A stretch of DNA of 64,000 nt. Origin: an uncultured bacterium (GTDB lineage Bacteria; Krumholzibacteriota; Krumholzibacteriia; LZORAL124-64-63). A program made the position numbers and the translations under genes. Numbering within the stretch: position 1 is the stretch's first letter; each line of letters starts with the position of its first letter. The notes beneath the pieces are model-generated. The model saw only the letters and a program-made list of their open reading frames with translations, ran no database searches and was not told the DNA's origin. The DNA is taken from the NCBI GenBank assembly GCA_937864225.1, contig CALMJK010000005.1:392212-456211 (forward strand), in the 5' to 3' direction. Positions 37,679-45,226 of the stretch are shown in pieces.

Positions 37679-37753
37679 GACGGCCCTCGCTCCAGCGGCC
37701 GTCGGCGCGGCGGGCGACGCGTCCGCGGGCACGCGGCCGCCCGCTTTTCGCAA

Positions 37754-37781
37754 ATGTCATGCCCGCGGCTGGCGATGTCAA
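37754..37781 (-). promoter_or_regulatory. candidate promoter of pta-ackA
   Basis: On the - strand a perfect TTGACA (37781-37776), a 16-bp spacer and TGACAT (37759-37754) lie about 75 bp before pta. The -35 box is strong and the -10 is weak, a pattern that often needs an activator. The Rrf2 regulator gene ends just upstream. Confidence 0.5.
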
Positions 37782-37853
37782 ATGGGCGAGCGGGAGAGAG
37801 CGGCGTGCCTGCGCGTGTTGCAAGCGCGGCCCTTCATCGCGGCACCTTCCTGG

Positions 37854-38333
37854 CTAGTGCGCCGGATTCGCGGCGCTCGCCGCCGTCGGTTGGGCGCGGG
37901 CGCAGGGCAGGAGGCTGTCGCAACCCTCGGGCAGGTAGTCGAGCAGGTCCTGGATCGAGAACGTCCCCCAGAAGTCGCGCAGGCGTGTGCCGAGCGAGGC
38001 CCAGACGACCCGCGTGCAGCAATTCTGGGAGCGTTCGCACAGCTCGGGACGGCCCACGCATTCCACCAGGTCGGTTTCTCCGTCCAGGGCCGAGATGACC
38101 TCCCACAGGGAAATCTCAGCCGGGGGGCGAGTCAGATAGTAACCGCCGCGCACGCCCTTGCGGCTGCCGATCAGCGCGTGCCTGCGCAGGCAGCCGACCA
38201 ACTGCTCCAGGTACTTGCCGCTGATGGACTGGTGGCGCGAGATGGCGCTGATGGAGACCGGGCCGCCGGGGTAGGCCTCGGCGATCTGCATCATGGCGCG
38301 CAGCCCATACCGGACGCGGGTGGTCACACGCAT
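37854..38333 (-). CDS. Rrf2-family regulator with Fe-S type cysteines
   Basis: The 159-residue regulator has the Rrf2 winged helix (MRVTTRVRYGLRAMM, then ISGKYLEQLVGCLRRHALI and GVRGGYYLTRPP). Its C-terminal region has cysteines in CVGRPELCERSQNCC, the spacing used by IscR, NsrR and RsrR to hold an iron-sulfur cluster, so redox, NO or Fe-S sensing is likely. It lies between pta-ackA and nadE on the same strand, and nifUS is elsewhere in this window. Candidate targets are its own promoter and pta-ackA. Confidence 0.9.
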   Translation of the reverse strand: MRVTTRVRYGLRAMMQIAEAYPGGPVSISAISRHQSISGKYLEQLVGCLRRHALIGSRKGVRGGYYLTRPPAEISLWEVISALDGETDLVECVGRPELCERSQNCCTRVVWASLGTRLRDFWGTFSIQDLLDYLPEGCDSLLPCARAQPTAASAANPAH

Positions 38334-38463
38334 GTCCTCTCCTCCCTGGGTCCAGCGTACGGCCTAGAAAGCGGTCAGCGAAACCACACTTGCTTGGTCG
38401 GAAATGAAAACAACAGCTCAAATTCAAGGTGCGGAATTCTGGATCATCGGGCAAGCGCAAAAC

Positions 38464-38492
38464 GGTATAGCCGGCTAGGAATTCGGGGGTAA
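38464..38492 (-). promoter_or_regulatory. candidate Rrf2-gene promoter with internal palindrome
   Basis: This AT-rich gap (38334-38552) contains, on the - strand, TTACCC (38492-38487), a 17-bp spacer and TATACC (38469-38464), giving a leader of about 125 nt. The 10-bp palindrome TAGCCGGCTA (38468-38477) covers the -10 edge and spacer, a natural place for autoregulation. The rest of the gap is AT-rich and holds no gene. Confidence 0.35.
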
Positions 38493-38552
38493 AAATCATT
38501 TAATCTATTGTCATACAATTTGTTTCACGATTTTCATTTTTGCCCCCCCCAA

Positions 38553-38580
38553 AGCCCGCGCCGTCCTTTCCGCGCGGGCT
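38553..38580 (-). terminator. hairpin terminator after nadE
   Basis: AGCCCGCGC (38553-38561) and its perfect inverse (38572-38580) form a 9-bp stem with a 10-nt loop, 3 bp past the nadE stop on the - strand. Only three T follow before a run of G, so it is a weak intrinsic terminator or an RNA-end stabiliser. Confidence 0.55.
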
Positions 38581-38583
38581 GGG

Positions 38584-39585
38584 TCAATCTTCCGGGGCGG
38601 GGTGCCTGATGATCTCCGGCACGTCGCGGACCAGCAGCGAGGTCAGGTGCAGCGGCAAGGTCGTGGCGCGCTTGCGTTCGATGTCGCGGTAGACGCGCTC
38701 GACCTGCTCCGCCCGCAGGCCGAGCGCCCGCGCCGCCTCGGCGCCGGGCACCCGCTGGTTGTGGGCCCAGAGCAGCAAATCCATCTCGGCGTAGGGGAGG
38801 ACGAAGTAGAACTCGTCTTGGCCTTGCGCCAACGAGTAGGTGTCGGTGGTCGGCGTGGCGTCGCAGACCTCGTTCGGCAGGCTCAGGTGGCGCGCCATGG
38901 CGTAGACCTGCGTCTTGTAGAGGTGGGCGATGGGCTTCACGTCGGCGGCGCCGTCGCCGTTCTTGACGAAAAACCCCTGGTCGTATTCGAGCCGGTTGGG
39001 CGTGCCCGCGACCGCGTAGTTCAGCCGGTCGGCATAGTAGTACTCGAAGGTCTTCCGGATCCGCTGCTTGAAATTCGTGGCCGCGACGATCTCCAGGTAC
39101 GCTTGCAGCGGTAGGCGCTCCTCGTGCAGCGCGCCGCGCGGGTCCTGCACGACGAGCTTGAAGAAATTCACGCGGTCGGAGTCGAGCAGGTCGGACGGCA
39201 GCACGATCTTGCTCTTCCAGCCCGGGCCGTAACCGGGGAACACGGCGCGGAACGCCTCGTCGCGCCGCCGGTAGCAGCCGATCGCCTCCAGCGTGGGCGC
39301 GATGTCCTCGACCGCGCTCTGCACACCCAGGTGCTCGATGAGCAGCCGGCCGCGGCGCCCGGTCTCCGGCGCCGAATCGCGCTCCGGCAGCTGCAGGGCG
39401 AACACCTTCGCGGACCCGAGGGCTCGCACGGCCAGAGCGCACGTCACACTGCTGTCGATGCCCCCGCTGACCGCAACGACCATGCCCCGCCGTTTCATCA
39501 CGTGCGAGACGAGATGTTTCAGGCGCCGGCTGATGTGGTCAGCTTCCCGCTCGAGATCGAGATCCAGCACCTGGCGGTCGAACAT
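38584..39585 (-). CDS. nadE: NAD(+) synthase
   Basis: NadE amidates nicotinic acid adenine dinucleotide to NAD. The 333-residue protein has the pyrophosphatase loop SGGIDSS (about 40-46), then FKQRIRKTFEYYYAD and the second nucleotide region KNGDGAADVKPIAHLYKTQV. There is no nitrilase-type glutaminase domain, so it should use ammonia or a partner amidotransferase. It is somewhat longer than the 275-residue E. coli enzyme. The ATG follows AGGAGGAG. It is divergent from the deaminase gene. Confidence 0.92.
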   Translation of the reverse strand: MFDRQVLDLDLEREADHISRRLKHLVSHVMKRRGMVVAVSGGIDSSVTCALAVRALGSAKVFALQLPERDSAPETGRRGRLLIEHLGVQSAVEDIAPTLEAIGCYRRRDEAFRAVFPGYGPGWKSKIVLPSDLLDSDRVNFFKLVVQDPRGALHEERLPLQAYLEIVAATNFKQRIRKTFEYYYADRLNYAVAGTPNRLEYDQGFFVKNGDGAADVKPIAHLYKTQVYAMARHLSLPNEVCDATPTTDTYSLAQGQDEFYFVLPYAEMDLLLWAHNQRVPGAEAARALGLRAEQVERVYRDIERKRATTLPLHLTSLLVRDVPEIIRHPAPED

Positions 39586-39699
39586 GGCGCTCCTCCTGCG
39601 ATTCCCGGGTGCGTCCGGGCCCTGCGGGCGCGGTCACCTGCCGCGTCCCGGGCATACGGTAACGCGCGCGGCCCAAGGCGTCGAGGCCCAGGAGCGCAG

Positions 39700-39728
39700 T
39701 CGACAGTTCGCCTTGGGCTGCGTATTGT
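39700..39728 (+). promoter_or_regulatory. candidate promoter of deaminase gene
   Basis: TCGACA (39700-39705), a 17-bp spacer and TATTGT (39723-39728) lie 22 bp before the TTG start at 39751, with the ribosome site AAGGAGG between. Confidence 0.45.
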
Positions 39729-39750
39729 GTGACGGGAAAAGGAGGCTCCT

Positions 39751-40794
39751 TTGTCCCCCGATTCCCGCCGCGAGTTCATCCGCTCCCTGCCGCTTGCGGA
39801 CCTGCACCGCCATTTCGACGGATCGATCCGGCCCTCGACGCTCTGGGAGCTGTCGGAGAGGTACTACTCGGCAGTGCCGGGGCTGGACTTCGAGCAGTTC
39901 CGGCGCTACCTGGAGTGGGACGAAAAGCAGGATCGCTCGCTCCTGGACTACCTCGACAAGTTCCACGTCCCTCTGCAGTACACGCAGTTCTACGACAACA
40001 TCAAGCGGATCGCGTACGAGATCGCGACCGACGCCTACGCGGACGGCGTGCGGCTGCTGGAGCTGAGGATCAACCCGCTCATCCACCGGCGGGCCGGCCT
40101 GACCACGCGTCAGGTCATCCACGCCACGCGCAAGGGACTCTCACGGTTCGGGACGGAGCATCCTGATTTCCGCGCCGGCATCATCGTCATCGCCATGCGC
40201 AGCCACGGGGGCAACCTGGCGCGCATCCTGCTGCGCGAGGTGATCGGGGAGAAGGAGGAGTACCACGCCGGCGTCGGCGTCTGCGGCTTCGACATCGCCG
40301 GGCCCGAGGCGCCGTTCCCGCCCGTGCTGTTCAGCGAGGCTTACGCCCTGGCCCGGAAGATGGGCTTCAAGCGCACGGCGCACGCGGGCGAGAGCGAGGG
40401 CCCGGAGCGGATCTGGGAGGCGCTCGACCATCTCGGTCCCCAACGCATCGGCCACGGCACCAGCGCGGGCGCCGACCCCGAGCTGATGAAGCGGCTGGCG
40501 CGGGATGGCGTCTACGTGGAGGTCTGTCTTTCCTCGAATCTGCAGACCGGCGCCGTCGCGCAGTTGCGCGACCATCCGCTGCCGCGCTTCCTGGACGCCG
40601 GGATCAAGGTCGCCCTGTGCACGGACAATCCGACGGTGTCCGCCACCACCCTGTCCGGGGAATACGAGCTGGCGATGGAGGCCTTCGGCTACACGGAGGC
40701 CGACGTGCGCCGGTTGGCCGACATGTCGCGCCGCGGCACCTTCCTGGCCGCGGGACCGGACGGCCAGCGCGTCGCCAAGTGGATGTCGGCCTAG
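39751..40794 (+). CDS. adenosine deaminase-like amidohydrolase
   Basis: The 347-residue enzyme has the ADA-family zinc site: HRHFDGSIRP (about 18), HAGES with the catalytic Glu (about 212), RIGHGT with the base His, and CTDNP with the zinc-binding Asp. It could deaminate adenosine or adenine, or another nucleoside; this sequence is shorter at the N terminus than human ADA. The TTG start is supported by AAGGAGG 6 bp upstream. It is divergent from nadE. Confidence 0.92.
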   Translation: MSPDSRREFIRSLPLADLHRHFDGSIRPSTLWELSERYYSAVPGLDFEQFRRYLEWDEKQDRSLLDYLDKFHVPLQYTQFYDNIKRIAYEIATDAYADGVRLLELRINPLIHRRAGLTTRQVIHATRKGLSRFGTEHPDFRAGIIVIAMRSHGGNLARILLREVIGEKEEYHAGVGVCGFDIAGPEAPFPPVLFSEAYALARKMGFKRTAHAGESEGPERIWEALDHLGPQRIGHGTSAGADPELMKRLARDGVYVEVCLSSNLQTGAVAQLRDHPLPRFLDAGIKVALCTDNPTVSATTLSGEYELAMEAFGYTEADVRRLADMSRRGTFLAAGPDGQRVAKWMSA

Positions 40795-40809
40795 CGTCCG
40801 GCCCGGCTC

Positions 40810-40838
40810 TTGCCTGCCCGTTCGCCGCCGCGTAGATT
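40810..40838 (+). promoter_or_regulatory. promoter of phosphofructokinase gene
   Basis: TTGCCT (40810-40815), a 17-bp spacer and TAGATT (40833-40838) give a start near 40845. The same TAGATT -10 box and 17-bp spacer occur before moxR (48267-48295). Confidence 0.55.
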
Positions 40839-40842
40839 CGCC

Positions 40843-40872
40843 CTGCCCCGGACCGTCGTCGCGCCGGGGCAG
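40843..40872 (+). other. 5' leader hairpin before pfp
   Basis: CTGCCCCGG (40843-40851) and CCGGGGCAG (40864-40872) make a perfect 9-bp stem with a 12-nt loop that begins at the predicted transcription start. It ends 26 bp before the ATG, just before the ribosome site. It may protect the 5' end or adjust translation. Confidence 0.4.
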
Positions 40873-40898
40873 TCCGGTGTTCGTCAGGGAGAGGAAAC

Positions 40899-42056
40899 AT
40901 GCCGCGCAAGCAGAAGATCGGCGTCCTGACGGGCGGGGGCGATGTCCCCGGCCTGAACCCGTGCATGAAGCAAGTCGTCCTGCGCGCCTGGGAGGCCGGC
41001 TGGGAGGCGATCGGCATCAAGCGCGGCTGGGGCGGGCTGGCCGAATACCGCATCGGCGACCCGGAGTGGAACCGGCACTGCGTGCAGCCGTTGACGCCCG
41101 GCGACGTCCGCACGATCGACCGCACCGGCGGCACCTTCCTCCACACCTCGCGCACCAACCCGCAGAAGGTGCGCGAGAAGGACATGCCGGAGCACCTGAA
41201 AAAACCGGATCTGAAGTACCCCGTCGATATCACCGACCAGGTGCTGAAGAACCTCGAGGACCTCGGCATCGACGCTCTCATCCCGATCGGCGGCGATGAC
41301 ACCCTCAGCTACGCCGCGCGCCTGAACCAGGAGCGCTTCCCACAGATCGCGATCCCCAAGACGATGGACAACGACGTCTTCGGGACCGACTACTGCATCG
41401 GCTTCGGCACCGCCGTCAGCCGCAGCGTCGAGTACCTGACGCAGCTGCGCACGCCGGTCGGCAGCCACGAGCGGATCGGGTTGATCGAGCTGTTCGGGCG
41501 CAACAGCGGCGAGACGTCGCTCATCTCCAGCTACCTCGCGGGCGTGGACCGGGCGCTCATCTCCGAGGTCCCGTTCAACGTCGAAACCCTGGCCGAGATG
41601 CTCAAGCGCGACAAGCAGAACAACCCGAGCAATTATGTGATCTGCACGATCAGCGAGGGCGCCACGATCGAGGGCGGCGACATCGTCGAGAGCGGCGAAG
41701 AAGATGCCTACGGCCACAAGAAACTCGGTGGCGTCGGCATGCACACGGCCGAGGTCCTCAAGAAGTACACCGGCGAGGACGTCACCTACCAGGCGCTCGG
41801 CTACCTCATGCGCTGCGGCGCCCCCGACGCCCTCGATCGCATGGTCGCCATGAATTTCGCCAACCTGGCGATGGACATGCTCCTGCACGGAGCCTCCGGC
41901 GTCATGGTCGCGTTGCAGGAGGGCAAGTACACGACCGTCGGCCTGAATGCCGTGATCGAAGGCGTCAAGCGGGTGGACGTCGATCGCTTCTACGACAAGC
42001 TGGAATACCGCCCGCGCGTGCGGGGAGTGCAAGGCTTGCCGATGTTCCTGAGGTAG
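40899..42056 (+). CDS. pfp: phosphofructokinase, PPi-dependent signature
   Basis: The 385-residue enzyme is a group A PFK ([11 protein letters not shown] at 10-20). Two residues that decide the phosphoryl donor point to pyrophosphate: Asp134 in GGDDT (ATP enzymes have GGDGS) and Lys154 in PKTMDND (ATP enzymes have PGTIDND). Such enzymes work near equilibrium and can serve glycolysis and gluconeogenesis. The catalytic Asp157 is in the same motif. It is monocistronic, with its own promoter and a leader hairpin. The donor is inferred from the family rule. Confidence 0.88.
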   Translation: MPRKQKIGVLTGGGDVPGLNPCMKQVVLRAWEAGWEAIGIKRGWGGLAEYRIGDPEWNRHCVQPLTPGDVRTIDRTGGTFLHTSRTNPQKVREKDMPEHLKKPDLKYPVDITDQVLKNLEDLGIDALIPIGGDDTLSYAARLNQERFPQIAIPKTMDNDVFGTDYCIGFGTAVSRSVEYLTQLRTPVGSHERIGLIELFGRNSGETSLISSYLAGVDRALISEVPFNVETLAEMLKRDKQNNPSNYVICTISEGATIEGGDIVESGEEDAYGHKKLGGVGMHTAEVLKKYTGEDVTYQALGYLMRCGAPDALDRMVAMNFANLAMDMLLHGASGVMVALQEGKYTTVGLNAVIEGVKRVDVDRFYDKLEYRPRVRGVQGLPMFLR

Positions 42057-42070
42057 ACGCGGCGCGTCGC

Positions 42071-42158
42071 GGGCAGCGCAGGGGGTAGACGGTCCAACTT
42101 ATTGTAAAATTGTAGACTTGCAGGACCGAGCGCTCCAGATTGTCCTCAAGCGCTGCCC
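42071..42158 (+). other. possible structured RNA or leader in intergenic gap
   Basis: Two nested complementary pairs enclose an AT-rich core. GGGCAGCGC (42071-42079) pairs with GCGCTGCCC (42150-42158), and CGGTCC (42090-42095) pairs with GGACCG (42123-42128). The core contains the direct repeat TTGTA-AAA-TTGTA and shares the decamer CAACTTATTG with the AT island before the sigma-54 promoter at 4.3 kb. No known RNA family is recognised. It starts 14 bp past the pfp stop and could be a 3' end, small RNA or leader. Confidence 0.3.
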
Positions 42159-42232
42159 CCGGACACCGATGCCTTGATGGCGCGGCCCGCGTGGACGGAG
42201 CGCATTGCCCTCCACGGGGTTGAGGGCTAACT

Positions 42233-42248
42233 TGATTCGGCCGAATCA
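42233..42248. promoter_or_regulatory. perfect 16-bp palindrome, candidate operator
   Basis: TGATTCGGCCGAATCA is a perfect palindrome with no spacer, centred 65 bp before the start of the AAA+/SPOR gene. Spacer-free palindromes of this size are typical operators of dimeric helix-turn-helix regulators. A smaller stem, GCCCTC/GAGGGC, lies about 10-25 bp upstream. I saw no second copy. Confidence 0.4.
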
Positions 42249-42305
42249 GTCCGGGCGGGCGCCACGGCGACCCCCGCCCCCGATCCGGTCGGAGACTGAG
42301 GCGCC

Positions 42306-43799
42306 ATGTTCCTCAACCACTTCGGACTCACCAGGGACCCCTTCCCGCTCTATCCGAGCCAGCGATTCGTCTTCATGTCGACGGCCTTCGAGGAGACGAT
42401 GGCCCACCTCGTCTACGGCCTCGAGCACGAAGAGGACATCATCCTCATCACCGGCCCCATCGGGACCGGCAAGACGCTGGCCGCCCAGAACCTGTTGGCG
42501 AATCTGAACAGGATCTACCGTTCGGTCCTGATCAACGTCACGCAGCTGGACTACGCGGAGACCCTCAAGCTCATCCTCGGCGAGCTCGGGGCGCCGGTGG
42601 TCGGCGCCGCCGATCGAGGCGATCTGCTGCATGCGCTCAAGGAACAAGTGCGGCTGGCGCAGGCCATGGGCAACAAGATCCTCATCGTGGTGGACGAGGC
42701 CCAGAATCTCGCGGCTCACACGCTCGAGGGGCTGCGCATGCTCACGAACCTGGGCCAGCCGCAGGGGCAAGCCGTGCAGCTGGTGTTGATCGGGCAGCCG
42801 AATCTCGAAGAAACGATCAAGCTGCCCGAACTGGCCCAGCTGCGCCAGCGCATCCGAGTCCATTACCGTCTCGAGACGCTCAATCGACAGGAGACCGAGG
42901 CCTATATCGGGCATCGCCTCAAGGTGGCCGGCGCACAACGCCCCTTCTTCCAGGCGAAGGCCATCGACCTGATCCATCGCGCCAGCTCGGGCGTGCCGAG
43001 GCTGGTCAACGTCCTGTGCAGCCGGGCCCTGATCAGCGCCTACGTCGCGAACAAGCACGAGGTCGCGGCCGAGCACGTCGACTTGACGGATCTGGCCGCC
43101 GCGACGGGCGTGGATCAGGCGGCGTCGCGCGCGACCCCGCTCGAGGCGAGGCCGGCGCCGCCCGCCGCGCGGGCGCCGGTCGCCGTGCGGGCGGACCCGC
43201 CGGCCGCGGCGGCGGCGCCGATCTACCCGCAGCCTGGGCCGAGGCCCGCGGTGCCGCTGTTCCCGCCCGCGCTGCCGATGAGACGGCCGTTCGAGCCCAG
43301 GGTCGTGCTGGGCGATCGGAAGCGACGCGCCAGCACGTGGTTCGTGTTCGGCATGCTGCTGATCGTGATCGTCGTGGTGGTCATCTTCTCGCTGCAATCC
43401 ACCGGGAGCATGCGCCGGACCGAGGCGGCGCTGGCGGCGCCGGCCGGCGCCACCGGGCGCGCGAGCGCAGTCAAGGACACGACTTCGACGGGAAGCCCGG
43501 CCGCCTTCGCGCCGACGACCGCCAGCACCGCTTTCGCGCGGGTCGCGGCCGGAAGCTGGGTCGTGCACGTGCAGTCCCATCGCGACGCCGCCCGCCGCGA
43601 CGCGGCCCTTGCCGAACTCATCGAGGCGCGCTTTCCGGCCTTCGCGCGGGCGGAAATGGTCGAGGATCGGCAGTGGCAGCGGATCTACGTCGGCCCCTAC
43701 CGCACGCTGGAGGAAGCGCGCGAGGCCGAAAGACGCCTGCGCGACCAGCGACTGACCTCGCATGGCCTCGTCGTCAGGTTCGCGGATGCCACTCGCTAG
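42306..43799 (+). CDS. AAA+ ATPase with transmembrane and SPOR domains
   Basis: The 497-residue protein starts MFLNHFGLTRDPFPLYP, the signature of the ExeA/MshM group. Its AAA+ domain has Walker A GPIGTGKT (50-57), Walker B ILIVVDEAQN and an arginine-finger region (LRQRIRVHY). A Pro/Ala-rich linker leads to one membrane helix (about 344-363), then a second linker and a C-terminal SPOR domain (about 415-490) that binds denuded septal peptidoglycan. It would couple cytoplasmic ATP use to the division site or to envelope assembly. The family is involved in secreton, pilus and cell-wall functions; the precise role is unknown. Confidence 0.88.
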   Translation: MFLNHFGLTRDPFPLYPSQRFVFMSTAFEETMAHLVYGLEHEEDIILITGPIGTGKTLAAQNLLANLNRIYRSVLINVTQLDYAETLKLILGELGAPVVGAADRGDLLHALKEQVRLAQAMGNKILIVVDEAQNLAAHTLEGLRMLTNLGQPQGQAVQLVLIGQPNLEETIKLPELAQLRQRIRVHYRLETLNRQETEAYIGHRLKVAGAQRPFFQAKAIDLIHRASSGVPRLVNVLCSRALISAYVANKHEVAAEHVDLTDLAAATGVDQAASRATPLEARPAPPAARAPVAVRADPPAAAAAPIYPQPGPRPAVPLFPPALPMRRPFEPRVVLGDRKRRASTWFVFGMLLIVIVVVVIFSLQSTGSMRRTEAALAAPAGATGRASAVKDTTSTGSPAAFAPTTASTAFARVAAGSWVVHVQSHRDAARRDAALAELIEARFPAFARAEMVEDRQWQRIYVGPYRTLEEAREAERRLRDQRLTSHGLVVRFADATR

Positions 43800-45108
43800 C
43801 CTCGCGCCGCGCGAGCGCCGCGCGCGCCGCTGGCAGCCGCTGATCGTGCCGTGCCTGTTCGCCCTCTCCCTGGGCGCGCTGCAGCTGCTGCACCGCCAAC
43901 CCATTGCCGGCACGGTCGAGAACGATTTCCCGGTTCACGCCGCGCGGTCCGCCAGTTGGGCGAACGTCTTCGCCGTCGATGGCCTGCATCCGATCGGCTA
44001 CCCCTTCCTGCTGCGCCTGACCACCCTGGCCGTGGGTGACGTCTTCGGCGCGGCGCGGCTGCTGGCACTGCTCGGAGGCGTCTTCGCACTGCTGATCGCG
44101 CACCGTCTCGGGACGAGCCTGCACTCGCGGCGAGTCGGCCTGGGCGCGCAAGCGGCGTTGGCCGTGAACTGGCATTTCCAGGAGACGGCCCTGCTCGTGG
44201 GCTCCGACCAGGTCGCGTCGGCCTTCGCCCTGCTGGCCGCTCTCGCGGCCACGCGGGCCCTCGCGCAGCCGCGCCCCGCGGCGGGAATCTGGCTGGCGGC
44301 CGGCGCGCTGATGGGCCTGGCCGCCCTGCTGCGCCACACGGCGCTCGTGCTGGCGCCGGCCTTCGCGCTGGCCGTGGCCTGGCGAGGCTGGCGCGACGGG
44401 CGGGCGTCGGCGCGCGGCGGACGACGGCTGCTGGCGGTCGGCCTGCTCTGGCTCGGGGGCCTCGGCCTGGGCCAGGCGCCTCAGCTTCTGCTGTCGTGGA
44501 CTCAGACGGGCACGCCTTTTCACCAGGAGCAGGCGCGCAACGTCTGGTTCGGCCTGCACGGACAGTGGAACTGGGAGAACTGGCCCCGGTCCGACCGGCC
44601 ACCGACCCTGGGCGGGATCCTGCGCGACGAGCCGCGGGCGCTCTTGAGCCATTGGGGCAACGAGAGCGTGCTGGGAGTGCTGCGCTACGCCCTGATGTCC
44701 AGCGGCGCCCTGCCGCCCAGCCTCGCGCGCCGCGCGCCGGCTCCCGTCACCGCGGGCGCGCGACTGCTCACCCTGGCGGCGCTGGCGGCCGCGCTGGCGA
44801 GCTGTCGGCGCGGGCGCTGGCGGCGGATTCGCGACCTGGCCCCGCGCGCGCTCCGTCCGCCGCACCTGTTCCTGCTGCTGGTGGCGGCGGGCTGGGTGGC
44901 CGCGGTCGGCCTGGCCTTCTCAACGTCGCGCTATCTGCTCACGGGGTGGATCGTGTTCTTCCTCTACGCGGCGCGGCTGCTGAGCGAGCTGGCGCGACCG
45001 GACGGCCCGGCGGACCGGCGCTGGCGACTGGCCGTCGGCGTCTGGCTGGTGAGCGCCCTGGGCAACGCCGTCGTCGCCGTCGCCCTCACGCTGGGCCCGA
45101 TCGGTTGA
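43786..45108 (+). CDS. polytopic membrane protein, GT-C glycosyltransferase-like
   Basis: The 440-residue protein has about ten hydrophobic helices. An early loop with ENDFPVHAARSA resembles the acidic first loop of GT-C (GT39/GT83) mannosyl- or arabinosyltransferase-type enzymes that use polyprenyl-phosphate sugars. The ATG at 43786 overlaps the SPOR gene by 14 bp; another at 43762 is possible. It is followed by a second protein of similar design, so both may glycosylate an envelope polymer or protein. No glycan cluster is adjacent. Confidence 0.75.
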   Translation: MPLASLAPRERRARRWQPLIVPCLFALSLGALQLLHRQPIAGTVENDFPVHAARSASWANVFAVDGLHPIGYPFLLRLTTLAVGDVFGAARLLALLGGVFALLIAHRLGTSLHSRRVGLGAQAALAVNWHFQETALLVGSDQVASAFALLAALAATRALAQPRPAAGIWLAAGALMGLAALLRHTALVLAPAFALAVAWRGWRDGRASARGGRRLLAVGLLWLGGLGLGQAPQLLLSWTQTGTPFHQEQARNVWFGLHGQWNWENWPRSDRPPTLGGILRDEPRALLSHWGNESVLGVLRYALMSSGALPPSLARRAPAPVTAGARLLTLAALAAALASCRRGRWRRIRDLAPRALRPPHLFLLLVAAGWVAAVGLAFSTSRYLLTGWIVFFLYAARLLSELARPDGPADRRWRLAVGVWLVSALGNAVVAVALTLGPIG

Positions 45109-45226
45109 GCGGCTCCCCGGCCGCCGCGGTCCCGCCCCCGCGGACGCCCGCGGGCAGCGCGCGGTAGCCGCGACGGGGTGGGGGAGGTATCCTCGTCCCG
45201 GTCCCGTCCGAGCAGAAGGCGCCGCC

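Noticed and set aside
42090..42128. tRNA-like fold in the pfp/SPOR gap
   Set aside because: Arms, anticodon loop and T-loop sequence are absent; kept only as a structured-RNA possibility.
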